Part shown: piece by piece, positions 26,796 to 36,031 of the stretch
Layout of the letters: the number at the start of each line of letters is the position of its first letter
Numbering within the stretch: position 1 is the first letter of the stretch
Assembly: GCA_902596545.1 (NCBI GenBank)
Contig: CACJUH010000006.1
Location: 27,740-91,739, forward strand
DNA length: 64,000 bases
Direction of reading: 5' to 3'
Source: an uncultured Candidatus Actinomarina sp.
GTDB taxonomy: Bacteria > Actinomycetota > Acidimicrobiia > Actinomarinales > Actinomarinaceae
Position numbers and translations under genes: made by a program
The notes under the pieces: generated by a model
Told to the model about the DNA's origin: nothing
Databases searched by the model: none
The model's input: only the letters and a program-made list of their open reading frames with translations

Positions 26796-28763
26796 ATGCA
26801 TAATATTCTGCGCATACTTTTTTTATCTTTTCTTATGATGCTTTTTGCGTGTGGAGGTGAAGAGTCTGCCAATTTAGATCCACAAGTTATAAGAGTCGTC
26901 GATGATGAGTTTTCTCCAAAAGTAATAAGAGTTGAGCCTGGTACTACAGTAATTTGGGAATCTGGTGGAGCAAATGATCATAATGTAATTGCAAGTGACG
27001 GTTCATGGCAAGCCATATCATCAGACTATTTTGAATATGGAATTATTACAAAAGGCGATCAGTATGAACACACATTTAATGAACCAGGAGTTTACGATTA
27101 TTACTGTCCATATCATGGAACTAATAACAAAGGTATGGTCGGGACAGTTATTGTAGGAGATGTTGATTATGCAGTTGAGCCTGAAAAAGTAATCGTCAGT
27201 TTAAGTGAAAATGTTTTGAGTGTTGGTCAAGGTGAAAAATTTACAAAAATTCAAGACGCTGTTGATGTTGCACAAGAAGGAGATTTGATTCTAATTAACC
27301 CAGGAGTTTATAACGAAAGCATAACTGTGACTACTTCGTATTTAACACTGAGGGGCACTGATAGAAACAAAGTGATAATAGATGGTCAGTTTATGAGTGA
27401 AAACGGAATACAGATTTACGAAACAGACGGAGTAACAGTTGAGAATTTGTCTGTAAGAAACTTTACATTAAATGGGGTATATTGGAATACAGCAAAAGGG
27501 TTTAAGGGCTCTTATTTAACTGTTTACAACAATGGAGATTACGGTGTTTATGCATTTAACTCAACTGATGGCATATTTGATAATGTATATGCATCTGGAC
27601 ACCCAGATAGTGGAATTTACATTGGACAGTGTTATCCGTGTAATTCTTTAATCTACGATAATGTAGTTGAGGGCAATGCATTAGGGTATTCGGGAACTAA
27701 TGCAGGAGGTCACCTGTATTTATATAACAATATATGGCGTGATAATATGTCAGGTATTGTTCCAAATACTCTTGACTCTGAGCTCAATCCTCCTGGAAGG
27801 GAAACAACAATTGTAGGAAATCTTGTGATTAATAATAATAACTACGAAGCACCTACAAACCGATTTGGCGTTGTAGCTAAAGGTATGGGAATTGTTGTTC
27901 CGGGAAGGGTTGGAGATGTAATTGAAAAAAATCTAGTAATTAATCATGATCGTTATGGAATTGTCGCAAGCCCGATGCTTGATGCAAATTTATACTTTTC
28001 ACAACATGTAAGTGTTGTTGATAATGTTGTTTTAGATTCTGGGTATACAGATTTGGCCTTAGCGGGTCCTTGGGGTCCTGGAAACTGTTTTGAAAATAAT
28101 GTTTACCAAACAAGCACACCTCCATTACTTGAGCAAGTACATAACTGTAGTTCTATAAATTCAACTAATATACTTGCTAGGTTTCCACTACAAGGTGATC
28201 CTTCGGGGCTTATGATGCTTGCTGGATTTTTTGCTGATGCACAAACTACTGATTTAGACAAAAATAGATACAAAGAATACCCTTGGCCAAAAGAACAAAT
28301 GAATATGGAGTTTTCTGATATTAATAAGCCGTCTCCAGCAATAAATTTATTTTATGTACCAAACTTAGAAGAGATAAATGTACCTACAAACTTACTTAAT
28401 GAGGATTTAGAAAATTACTACAATGCTGAAAAGGAGATAATTATGAGCGGAGTTCCAATTTCAAGCCCGACATTATGGCAGCTATTATTTCAACTTTACG
28501 GATACTTAATGCCGTTTGTGTTGTACGCTGCTTGGGCTGCTTTAGCAATAAAAGATATTGACTCTAACGACAAAGTAAATGGAAGTATGAAATATGTGTG
28601 GTTGGGGGTGGTTTATCTAGTACCGTTTTTTGGTGTTCTTGTTTACCATCTTGTAGGACCAAGTGCTATATCACGCAGCATGAAGCTAGCGGCTATAGTT
28701 GGTGGTCTATTTAGCTATATTGCAATACTTGTTGCTGGCGCAGTAATTAGTGGCTTAGTTTAA
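26796..28763 (+). CDS. Lipoprotein with plastocyanin-like domain, beta-helix and membrane tail
   Basis: A 655-residue exported protein. Residues 1-19 form a lipoprotein signal ending LFAC (Cys19). Residues about 30-125 are a cupredoxin with type 1 copper ligands His62, Cys104, His107 and Met114 (YYCPYHGTNNKGMVG). Residues about 150-470 are a right-handed parallel beta-helix of NosD/CASH type (IQDAVDVAQEGDLILINPG; repeated NxxNN-like turns). Residues about 565-655 hold three hydrophobic segments with MKYVWLGVVYLVPFFGVLVYHL, like the PLDc_N membrane motif. It likely faces the outside, anchored at both ends. Copper handling, electron transfer or polysaccharide binding are possible; the role is unproven. 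Confidence 0.85.
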   Translation: MHNILRILFLSFLMMLFACGGEESANLDPQVIRVVDDEFSPKVIRVEPGTTVIWESGGANDHNVIASDGSWQAISSDYFEYGIITKGDQYEHTFNEPGVYDYYCPYHGTNNKGMVGTVIVGDVDYAVEPEKVIVSLSENVLSVGQGEKFTKIQDAVDVAQEGDLILINPGVYNESITVTTSYLTLRGTDRNKVIIDGQFMSENGIQIYETDGVTVENLSVRNFTLNGVYWNTAKGFKGSYLTVYNNGDYGVYAFNSTDGIFDNVYASGHPDSGIYIGQCYPCNSLIYDNVVEGNALGYSGTNAGGHLYLYNNIWRDNMSGIVPNTLDSELNPPGRETTIVGNLVINNNNYEAPTNRFGVVAKGMGIVVPGRVGDVIEKNLVINHDRYGIVASPMLDANLYFSQHVSVVDNVVLDSGYTDLALAGPWGPGNCFENNVYQTSTPPLLEQVHNCSSINSTNILARFPLQGDPSGLMMLAGFFADAQTTDLDKNRYKEYPWPKEQMNMEFSDINKPSPAINLFYVPNLEEINVPTNLLNEDLENYYNAEKEIIMSGVPISSPTLWQLLFQLYGYLMPFVLYAAWAALAIKDIDSNDKVNGSMKYVWLGVVYLVPFFGVLVYHLVGPSAISRSMKLAAIVGGLFSYIAILVAGAVISGLV

Positions 28764-28784
28764 AGTAAAACTTAAATTTAATTT

Positions 28785-29636
28785 ATGTCTTTTGAAAAGA
28801 TACTCTGCTTTGGATCATTAAATCCTGATTTAATTTACTTTGTTGATGAAATACCGAAAAAAGGTGATGATATCAGAAGTTCAGACTCGCTTGTCAGAGC
28901 GGGTGGTACAGCAATTAATTGTGCTGAAAAAATTGTTCTTTGGAACAAATCTGTTCATGTAAGAGGAAATAGCATTGGTAAAGATCCTTTAGGAGAATAT
29001 TTAGTTAACTATCTCAAGTCAAAAAATATTAATCATCATGATTTAATAATCGACAAAGGTACCACACCGACTTGCTCGATCTTTGTAGACAAAACGGGAG
29101 AGAGAACTATTGTTTCTTCAGGGTACCAAAAGTCGAGTTGGAACAACTTTGATGATATAGGTTCATATGACTCACTAATGTTAGATCGATATTCAATTGA
29201 ATTTGTAAAAGAGGAACTTATTGAAATTCAAAAAAATAAAAATTTGTTTGTTAGCCAAGCGGGATATGAACACAAGATTGATTACAAATTAGATTTTTTA
29301 ACTGTAAGTAAGGATGAAATTAGCGTGAATGAGGCAAATGATTTAGTAGATTCAAAAACTGTGAGATATATCTTATTAACATCGTCAAATCTACCAGCAA
29401 GATTAATTAGTCTTGAAGGAGCAATAGAGATTGTTCCTCCTGATTTTAAAACCATAAATGCAAATGGGGCTGGTGATACAACAGCTGCCTATATTGCTGC
29501 GTTTGGTGTTGAAGATCTTATTCCCAACATCAAAAAAGCGTGCGCAGCTGGTGCAATTGTGGCTGGAACTAATGATGAACCTACAATTGAAAAAATAGAA
29601 GAAATCGCTGAGCTTGTTGAGGTAAACCCACGATAG
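28785..29636 (+). CDS. PfkB-family carbohydrate kinase
   Basis: Ribokinase-like kinase phosphorylating a sugar, nucleoside or related compound. The 283 residues show the N-terminal GSLNPDLIYFVDEIPKKGDD, the VRAGGTAINCAEKI region (family signature 1) and the C-terminal signature NANGAGDTTAAYIAA with catalytic Asp (about 229). The substrate-binding residues do not let me name a substrate. It starts 21 bases after the copper/beta-helix lipoprotein gene. Confidence 0.87.
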   Translation: MSFEKILCFGSLNPDLIYFVDEIPKKGDDIRSSDSLVRAGGTAINCAEKIVLWNKSVHVRGNSIGKDPLGEYLVNYLKSKNINHHDLIIDKGTTPTCSIFVDKTGERTIVSSGYQKSSWNNFDDIGSYDSLMLDRYSIEFVKEELIEIQKNKNLFVSQAGYEHKIDYKLDFLTVSKDEISVNEANDLVDSKTVRYILLTSSNLPARLISLEGAIEIVPPDFKTINANGAGDTTAAYIAAFGVEDLIPNIKKACAAGAIVAGTNDEPTIEKIEEIAELVEVNPR

Positions 29637-29677
29637 CGATTTATACTTTTTCAAAAAATCTACTATTATAAATAAAT

Positions 29678-31465
29678 ATGGCAGTTCCCTATAAAGCGCC
29701 CGTTAAAGACATTGTTTTTGGCTACGAAGTTATAGATTCTTATAATGTTTTAAATAAAATATCTGAGTTTAGTGATTTTTCTGAAGATATTGTAATCCCA
29801 ACTATGGAGGAATGTGCAAAATTTTCTGAAGAAGTGCTGGCTCCTATTAATGCTATAGGCGATCAACAAGGCGCATCTATTGAAAATGGTAATGTAACAA
29901 TGCCTGAGGAATTTGTTGATGCATATAAAAAGTTTATTGAAGCTGGATGGGCATCTATATCACTACCTGAAGAAATAGGTGGAGGAGGGATGCCAATAAC
30001 TCTTTCTGGTGGTACGTTAGAGATTTTAAGTACTGCTAATTTAGCATTTGGATTGGCTCCTGGATTAAGTGCCGGTGCAATATCAGCGATCAATTTTCAT
30101 GGAAATCAAGAACAAAAAGATAAATTTCTTCCAAAGCTTGTCTCAGGACAATGGACAGGAACGATGAACTTAAGTGAACCTCAATCAGGTTCTGATTTGG
30201 GAACTATAACAACAAAAGCAGAAAAACAAGATGATGGTACATATAAGGTCACTGGTACAAAAGTTTGGATTACTTTTGGTGAACATAATATGACTGAAAA
30301 TATAATCCACCTAGTTCTTGCAAAAGTACCTGGTTCTCCAGAAGGAACTAAAGGCATTTCTATGTTTATTGTTCCAAAAGTTATGGTTAACGACGATGGC
30401 TCATTGGGTGACAATAATAATGTGTCCTGTATATCCATAGAGGAAAAACTTGGTATACATGCAAGTCCTACATGTGTAATGGAATACGATGGTTCAGTAG
30501 GCTATTTAGTTGGTGAAGAAAATAGAGGGCTAAACTACATGTTTACCATGATGAATGAGGCAAGAGTTTGGGTAGGTGGTCAAGGTTTAGCTTGTGCATC
30601 TGGTGCACTACAAGGCGCATCTCAGTATGCTCGAGACCGAGTTCAGGGAAGACCAGTCGGAATGTCTAAAGAGGATGCTAAAAAATCAACAATTATTGAT
30701 CATGCGGACGTAAGAAGAATGCTTATAACAATCAAATCTTATGTAGATGCTATGAGATACCTTATGTATGACAACCAATTAATGCTTGACTTAGAGTACT
30801 TCGCGGAAGGAGAACTAAAAGAGTTTGGTGAAGAGAGATGCGGTATTCTTACACCTATTACTAAAGCCTGGATATCAGATTTAGGTGTTGAATTGTCTTC
30901 TATTGCCATTCAAGTTTATGGAGGAATGGGCTATGTAGAAGAGACTGGTGTGGCTCAATACTTAAGAGATTCTCGTATTGCTCCGATTTATGAAGGAACA
31001 AATGGTATTCAAGCATTAGACCTTATGTTTAGAAAGCTTCCCCTTGACAATGGACAGGCAATGCAAAGATTGCTTGCTGATGTAAATAAAGTTATAGATG
31101 AAATGAATGAAGGTGGAGAAGTTTTATCAGATCTGGCACAAAAACTCAAGGTTGAAGTTGATCGACTTTCAGAAGTCACTTTATGGTTAGGTTCAAAAAT
31201 GCTTGAAGGTGAACTTGTAGATGCAAGTGCCGGCGCAACCCCATATTTGAAGATGTTTGGACAAGTTCTTGGAGGCTACTATATGGGCAAAGCAGCGATT
31301 TTAGCTACTAAAAAACTTGAAGAAACAGGTGATGAATACTACAAAGAGAAAATCACATTATCAAAGTTTTATATAGAACAGCTTTTGCCTTTAGCATCTG
31401 GTTATGCTTCTTCTGTGACAGCAGGTAAAGATGATTTATTCAATATAAAAGCTGAGAGCTTTTAA
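29678..31465 (+). CDS. Acyl-CoA dehydrogenase (long form)
   Basis: FAD enzyme introducing the alpha-beta double bond in acyl-CoA during beta-oxidation; passes electrons to ETF. It has the N-terminal helical domain, the TMNLSEPQSGSDLGTI motif and KVWITFGEHNM, and YEGTNGIQALDLMFRKLP carrying the catalytic Glu. After this there is an extra C-terminal domain (about 470-595) as in the Acyl-CoA_dh_C family of about 600-residue enzymes. It is followed directly by a CoA-binding protein gene. The EtfD-like protein at 40.6-42.8 kb could be the route of its electrons to the quinone pool. Confidence 0.92.
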   Translation: MAVPYKAPVKDIVFGYEVIDSYNVLNKISEFSDFSEDIVIPTMEECAKFSEEVLAPINAIGDQQGASIENGNVTMPEEFVDAYKKFIEAGWASISLPEEIGGGGMPITLSGGTLEILSTANLAFGLAPGLSAGAISAINFHGNQEQKDKFLPKLVSGQWTGTMNLSEPQSGSDLGTITTKAEKQDDGTYKVTGTKVWITFGEHNMTENIIHLVLAKVPGSPEGTKGISMFIVPKVMVNDDGSLGDNNNVSCISIEEKLGIHASPTCVMEYDGSVGYLVGEENRGLNYMFTMMNEARVWVGGQGLACASGALQGASQYARDRVQGRPVGMSKEDAKKSTIIDHADVRRMLITIKSYVDAMRYLMYDNQLMLDLEYFAEGELKEFGEERCGILTPITKAWISDLGVELSSIAIQVYGGMGYVEETGVAQYLRDSRIAPIYEGTNGIQALDLMFRKLPLDNGQAMQRLLADVNKVIDEMNEGGEVLSDLAQKLKVEVDRLSEVTLWLGSKMLEGELVDASAGATPYLKMFGQVLGGYYMGKAAILATKKLEETGDEYYKEKITLSKFYIEQLLPLASGYASSVTAGKDDLFNIKAESF

Positions 31466-31849
31466 TTGCTTGATACTTTAGAAAATAAAAATAATCTCAT
31501 AGCTTTAGTTGGTGCAAGCAATGATCCAAAAAAATATGGAAACAAGATATTGTTAGACCTTGTTTCAAAAGGGTACAACGTGGCACCAGTAAATAGTAAA
31601 GAAAAAACAATTGCTGGTATTAAATCATACAAAAATGTTTTAGATCTCAAAGAATCTCCATCAATAATCAACTTTGTAGTCCCTCCGTCAATAGGTTTTC
31701 GCATTACTAAAGAATTAGTTGAAAATAACTTCGACAATTTTTGGTATCAACCTGGTGCGGAAAGTGAAGAAATTTCTTATTTTTTAAATGAAAATAAGAA
31801 AAATTTTATAGATGATAAGTGCATTATGGTGGTTACAAAGCTTAATTAA
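31466..31849 (+). CDS. CoA-binding domain protein (YccU type)
   Basis: A 127-residue single-domain Rossmann protein related to the CoA-binding domain of succinyl-CoA synthetase alpha. It shows ALVGASNDPKKYGNKILLDL (about 12-31), NVAPVNSKEKTIAGIKSY and NFVVPPSIGFRI. The start is TTG directly after the stop of the acyl-CoA dehydrogenase, with no other good start before the conserved core. The biochemical role of this family is not established; binding of CoA is likely. Its stop interlocks (TTAA) with that of rmuC on the other strand. Confidence 0.85.
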   Translation: MLDTLENKNNLIALVGASNDPKKYGNKILLDLVSKGYNVAPVNSKEKTIAGIKSYKNVLDLKESPSIINFVVPPSIGFRITKELVENNFDNFWYQPGAESEEISYFLNENKKNFIDDKCIMVVTKLN

Positions 31850-32883
31850 TCTTCAGAATCAAGTTTTAAATTGTCCATTTGATCAACAACTTTTCTTAAC
31901 TCATTAGTTCTAGTTTCACTCAAATCTTTGTATTTTTTCTGCAAGCTTTCAATTGATGCACCGACTTGGTCAACTGAACTATGATATTTTTCCCACTGAA
32001 CCATAAACTTTTTATGCAATTCAATTAAGTCCTTTGCTTGATCTTGTAAATTAAAAGTATCAACGGCACTTCTTATTGTTGACAAATAAACAAGTAGCAA
32101 AGAGGGTGGAACAAGAATAACCTTTTTTTCCATGGCTTCATCATAGATATCAACATTTTTTGTTTTTAATTCAAGTTCATTTTCAACAATAAATTGAAAG
32201 ACTCCCTCAACAGGAACGAACATAAGAGCATAATCAATTGTGTTATTAGCTGGGTCTATATAACCTTCTTTTGTAACTTCATCAACCCTATCTCTTACAT
32301 CTTGTAAAAAGCTATTTTTTAATTCTTTTGATTTATCTTCAAGAATACTTATTTCATTTTCTTCAATCGTATTATTTATCTTGTCAACAACGCCCAAATA
32401 AGAAATATAGTTTTGCAGAGGGAATTTTACGTCTAAATGTAATACTTTCTCATTAGGGAGATTGAGTGTTATGTCTGGCTTACCGCCTGTTTCGAGAATT
32501 TCTTGAGTTTTAAAATGCTGACCTTTAACTAATCCCCCGTCCTCAAGTATTTTTTCAGCTTGTATTTCTCCCCAATTTCCTCTTTTTTGATTACTGGAAA
32601 GAGTTAAATTTAATTTTGAAGTCAAAGAAGTTAAATCTTGAAGTTTTGTGTTTATTCCTTCTTTAGTAGTTAAGTATTCTGAATAGCGTTCTTCAATGTT
32701 TTTTATTTGTGAATTCAGTTCTCCTAAGGTTTGATTAAAAGGGTACTCTTCGTCATTTAAATCGATTTTGTTTTCTTCTAAAGCCTGCAAAACTTCAATT
32801 TGCGTATCTTTCTTTTTAGCTAAATTTGACATGAAAATATATACAACTAAACCAGAGATTATGACAGAAATTGTAATTTCCAT
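31846..32883 (-). CDS. rmuC: DNA recombination protein RmuC
   Basis: Nuclease-like protein that limits DNA rearrangements at inverted repeats. The 345-residue protein has an N-terminal membrane-spanning segment (about 5-20), a coiled-coil region (about 25-100), and the RmuC core: NQKRGNWGEIQAEKILEDGG, GGKPDITLNLP, LHLDVKFPLQNY (PD-(D/E)xK-like), and DYALMFVPVEG. The C-terminus is helical again. Single gene on the minus strand; a 50-base spacer separates it from the glycosyltransferase gene upstream. Confidence 0.92.
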   Translation of the reverse strand: MEITISVIISGLVVYIFMSNLAKKKDTQIEVLQALEENKIDLNDEEYPFNQTLGELNSQIKNIEERYSEYLTTKEGINTKLQDLTSLTSKLNLTLSSNQKRGNWGEIQAEKILEDGGLVKGQHFKTQEILETGGKPDITLNLPNEKVLHLDVKFPLQNYISYLGVVDKINNTIEENEISILEDKSKELKNSFLQDVRDRVDEVTKEGYIDPANNTIDYALMFVPVEGVFQFIVENELELKTKNVDIYDEAMEKKVILVPPSLLLVYLSTIRSAVDTFNLQDQAKDLIELHKKFMVQWEKYHSSVDQVGASIESLQKKYKDLSETRTNELRKVVDQMDNLKLDSED

Positions 32884-32933
32884 ATTATTAGATTAGCAAC
32901 TTATAAAGACAGTATTGAAATGACTGATAAGAT

Positions 32934-34067
32934 TTATGCCCATACAGTATCAAATAGCTTTTTATAACCAAATTCAAAGTTTTCTGTACTAAAATTTTCT
33001 TTTACAAATAATCTTGCATTTACACCCGTCTGAGTTGCATGTTCATAATTTTCAATTATAAATTTTAATTTTTCAGTTAAGTCGATTTCATTATTATTTT
33101 CGAATATGAATCCAGTTTCATTTTCGATAACTAAATCTGTCATGCCTGTGTCGCTTGAAATTAAAACTGGGCAAGCTGTAGATTGTGCTTCAATTATCAC
33201 TCTCCCCAGCCCTTCAGATTTTGAAGGAAGAATAAATAAGTTTGCAGTTGAATACTTTGAAATTAGCTCTTGAGAATCTATAAATGGCGTCATTTTAATT
33301 CTTTCAGAGTGTTTTGAGTTCTTGATTGAGTTTTGTAATTTTTCTAAATACTTACTATTTGGGGTTGAACCGATAATTTCCAACGATAAATTTTTATCAA
33401 TTGGCTCTAATGCCTTAACTATTAAATCTGGATTTTTTCTATCTGTAACACTGCCGACAAAAATTATTTTAAAAGTATCTTTGTAAGACCTGTTTTCATC
33501 CGCATTAAGGTATGTATCTATATTTATCCAAGCTGGAAAACGAACAAATAAACCACTGTATCCAAACTCTTTAACTTGTTTTTCAGTAAATTCAGATATA
33601 GATCTTATCGAATCTGCATTATTAATTGAATACTTCGCAAAGTAAGTAAATATTGAAATATAAAATTTTGGTAATAGTAAATTTTTCTCTAGTCCAATAG
33701 TGTCAATAAAATCTCCGTGCGTTTCAACTATGATTTTTACAGGAAATTTTCTAATCTTTAATGAGAGGACAGCAAAAAAACCAGTTATAGGATCTTGCAA
33801 ACAAACAATCTCAATATTCTGATCTTTTACAATTTTTGGGATTCTAAATAAGAATAAAAAAATAATTTGAAGATAATTTAAAAACCTATTTTTATTTTTT
33901 TTATTAAGGATGGTCCCAACGCCCTCAACAAAAGAACTAGATTTTTCCTCACTAAATGCAAAAACTATAGGGTTGCACACTTTTGAAAGTGATTGAAATT
34001 TTTTTTGAATATCTTTTGATATGGGGTTCGAGTAGACGGTTGGAGAAACAAATAAAACTTTATTCAT
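32934..34067 (-). CDS. Glycosyltransferase, GT4 family
   Basis: Transfers a sugar from a nucleotide sugar in GT-B fold, probably onto a lipid or envelope glycan. 377 residues. The donor-binding C-terminal domain is clear: KIIFVGSVTDRKNPDLIVKAL, then LFILPSKSEGLGRVIIEAQS with the E-x7-E motif, and GMTDLVIENETGFIF. The N-terminal acceptor domain is more variable (HGDFIDTIG). Donor and acceptor cannot be told. It overlaps the upstream hydrolase gene by 8 bases and belongs to the nadE-aminotransferase-selD-hydrolase run. Confidence 0.9.
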   Translation of the reverse strand: MNKVLFVSPTVYSNPISKDIQKKFQSLSKVCNPIVFAFSEEKSSSFVEGVGTILNKKNKNRFLNYLQIIFLFLFRIPKIVKDQNIEIVCLQDPITGFFAVLSLKIRKFPVKIIVETHGDFIDTIGLEKNLLLPKFYISIFTYFAKYSINNADSIRSISEFTEKQVKEFGYSGLFVRFPAWINIDTYLNADENRSYKDTFKIIFVGSVTDRKNPDLIVKALEPIDKNLSLEIIGSTPNSKYLEKLQNSIKNSKHSERIKMTPFIDSQELISKYSTANLFILPSKSEGLGRVIIEAQSTACPVLISSDTGMTDLVIENETGFIFENNNEIDLTEKLKFIIENYEHATQTGVNARLFVKENFSTENFEFGYKKLFDTVWA

Positions 34068-34983
34068 TGTTTAAAAAGCTATTAATCTCTTCTAATAGTT
34101 CATCTGCGTGAGTCCACGGAACAGAATGACCGGCATCATTAATAACTTTCGATTTAACAGTATTTAAACGGTTTATGACTTCATTAGATGTTTCTTCAGG
34201 GACTAATTTGTCTTTACCACCAGTAATAACCAATGTGTCAGAATGTATTTCATGAATCCAAGGTCTTGCGTCATAAGGAACAACAAACCTTCCTCCGTCA
34301 CCATATATAAAGTCATCTTTTGACCTATGTAAATTATTCCATGCCCACTCTGTGTACTCATCTTCAATAGATTGGCTTTTCCTTAAGAAAGAAAATTTTG
34401 ATTGAGGATTAAAATTTGGAAAAAGTCTTTCTCGAATTCTTACAAAACTTATAAATACCTTAAATGCTATTTTGTCACTATAAACAGCACCCCCCAGCCA
34501 ACTAAATGGGGTTATTAAAACTAATTTTCTAATCAAGGATTGTTTTTTTCTAGCAACAGACATCCCAACAGCGCTTCCCATCGACCAACCAACAATGTCA
34601 CACTCTTCTATTCCAAGTTTTTCTAGAATGCTTATAACCAGATCAGCATTTTCGTCTACATCCCATCTTTTCCAACTTGAATCTGACTTTCCATGATTTC
34701 TTAAATCAATTGCAATAAATGAATTTTTATTTTTAATTTTTGGCAACACTTTAAACCAGCTACCTAATGAATCAGACCCCCAGCTATGTAAAAAAACAAT
34801 AGGGGTTGTTCCATCTACATATGATTCTCTAATAAAATACTCTTTTTCCCTTACAAAAATAGTTCTGCCAGGAAACTTACTTGGATGAATTTGAGTATTA
34901 CCAGAAATATCTCCTTTTTTTGTTTCAAGCAAGTTTTTCAAAATTGTTGCAAAAGCAAAAAATTTAGTAATTGTTTTTATCAT
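34060..34983 (-). CDS. Alpha/beta hydrolase
   Basis: Hydrolase of 307 residues with a complete catalytic triad: nucleophile Ser in GWSMGSAVG (about 143-151), acid Asp in GGKDKLVPEE and His in DAGHSVPWT. The oxyanion region is FLHSWGSDSLGSW, and FIAIDLRNHGKSD precedes the nucleophile as in many esterases and C-C hydrolases. A short hydrophobic stretch near the start (FFAFATIL) is too weak to call a signal peptide. The substrate is unknown. It overlaps selD by 4 bases and the glycosyltransferase by 8, so it is translated from the same mRNA. Confidence 0.88.
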   Translation of the reverse strand: MIKTITKFFAFATILKNLLETKKGDISGNTQIHPSKFPGRTIFVREKEYFIRESYVDGTTPIVFLHSWGSDSLGSWFKVLPKIKNKNSFIAIDLRNHGKSDSSWKRWDVDENADLVISILEKLGIEECDIVGWSMGSAVGMSVARKKQSLIRKLVLITPFSWLGGAVYSDKIAFKVFISFVRIRERLFPNFNPQSKFSFLRKSQSIEDEYTEWAWNNLHRSKDDFIYGDGGRFVVPYDARPWIHEIHSDTLVITGGKDKLVPEETSNEVINRLNTVKSKVINDAGHSVPWTHADELLEEINSFLNNE

Positions 34984-36020
34984 TTGCTATTAATGATATT
35001 GACTTTATTTTTATATCTAGAAACAATATCTCCAATTTCACATATATTTAATCCAAGTCTGTCAGATATATCATCTAAATCAATTGAATTATCATTTGGT
35101 GCTGAAATTAGTAAACCACCACTTGTTTGAGCATCTGATAAAATTTTTACAAAAGATTCTTGATCGTCGCTATAAATTATATTTTCTTTAGCTGAATCAA
35201 AATTTCTTTTAGACCCAGAAGGATAAACTCCATTATTCAAATATTCTTTTGCATGTTCAATAACAGGTACATTGTCTAAATAAATATTTACTGTCACTTC
35301 AGAATCTCCAATCATTTCTATTAAGTGCCCTAATAATCCAAAACCTGTGACATCTGTTATTGCATTTGCATTTAATTCTTTGGCAGCTTCTAATGCTTTG
35401 TCATTCAATGTTGTCATTACTTCAGTTACTTCAGATATCGCTTTTTCACTTGCTATATTCTTTTTTATAGCAGAAGAGATGATTCCAGAACCTAAAGGTT
35501 TAGTCAAAAAAAGTTTATCGCCTACTTGAAGATTTCTTTTTTTATAAATAGCATCATTAATTATTCCTGTTACAGCAAAACCGTACTTTGGCTCTTTGTC
35601 GTCGATACTGTGTCCTCCAATGATGTTACAACCAGCACTTTGCATGATCTCTAAACCGCCTTTTAAAACCTCAGACAATATTTCAAAACTTAAATCTTCT
35701 CTTGGCCATGAAACAAGCTGTAAGGAAGATATTGGGGTTCCGCCCATTGCATAAATATCAGATAATGCGTTAGCTGCTGCAACTTTTCCCCAATCAAACG
35801 GGTTATCTAATATAGGAGTAAAAAAGTCTACAGTCTGAACTACTCTGATTCCATTACCAATATCAATAACACCTCCGTCATCAGGCGAATCAAGACCTAC
35901 CAATATTTGTGAAGTATCAGAATTATTTTGTTGTTTAAAATGCGTCAGTACCTGAGCAAGCTCTTTTTGTGAGAGTTTACATGCTCAACCAGCACCATGT
36001 GAGTACTCAGTTAATCTCAT
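34980..36020 (-). CDS. selD: Selenophosphate synthetase, selenocysteine-containing (in-frame TGA at codon 12)
   Basis: Makes selenophosphate from selenide and ATP, the selenium donor for Sec-tRNA. Read from the ATG at 36020-36018, codon 12 is TGA (35987-35985), giving MRLTEYSHGAG-U-ACK, where U sits at the catalytic Cys/Sec site and the following Lys15 is the conserved ATP-site Lys. The frame then runs on without a stop through VGLDSPDDGG, TDVTGFGLLGHL and DAQTSGGLLISAP to 346 residues, the normal length. AGGAGG at 36030-36025 is an excellent ribosome site for this ATG. Starting at the TTG at 35903 would delete the active site. A cognate tRNA-Sec is at 9399. It overlaps the hydrolase gene by 4 bases. 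UGA recoding is inferred but strongly supported. Confidence 0.94.
35953..35987 (-). promoter_or_regulatory. Putative bacterial SECIS hairpin of selD
   Basis: In the mRNA the UGA opens a hairpin: TGAGCA (35987-35982) pairs with TGCTCA (35958-35953), six pairs. Above an asymmetric internal loop, CTCT pairs with AGAG around loop CACAAAA. The apical loop starts about 16 bases after the UGA, as in bSECIS elements read by SelB. The loop lacks the G often found at its start, so the exact fold is uncertain. Confidence 0.6.
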
Positions 36021-36031
36021 TCCACCTCCTT

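Noticed and set aside
34980..35903. selD as a shorter gene starting at the TTG at 35903, or as a pseudogene with a nonsense codon
   Set aside because: The TTG start removes the catalytic residue and Lys15. Homology continues upstream through the TGA to an ATG with a strong ribosome site, and a tRNA-Sec is present, so recoding explains the TGA better than decay.
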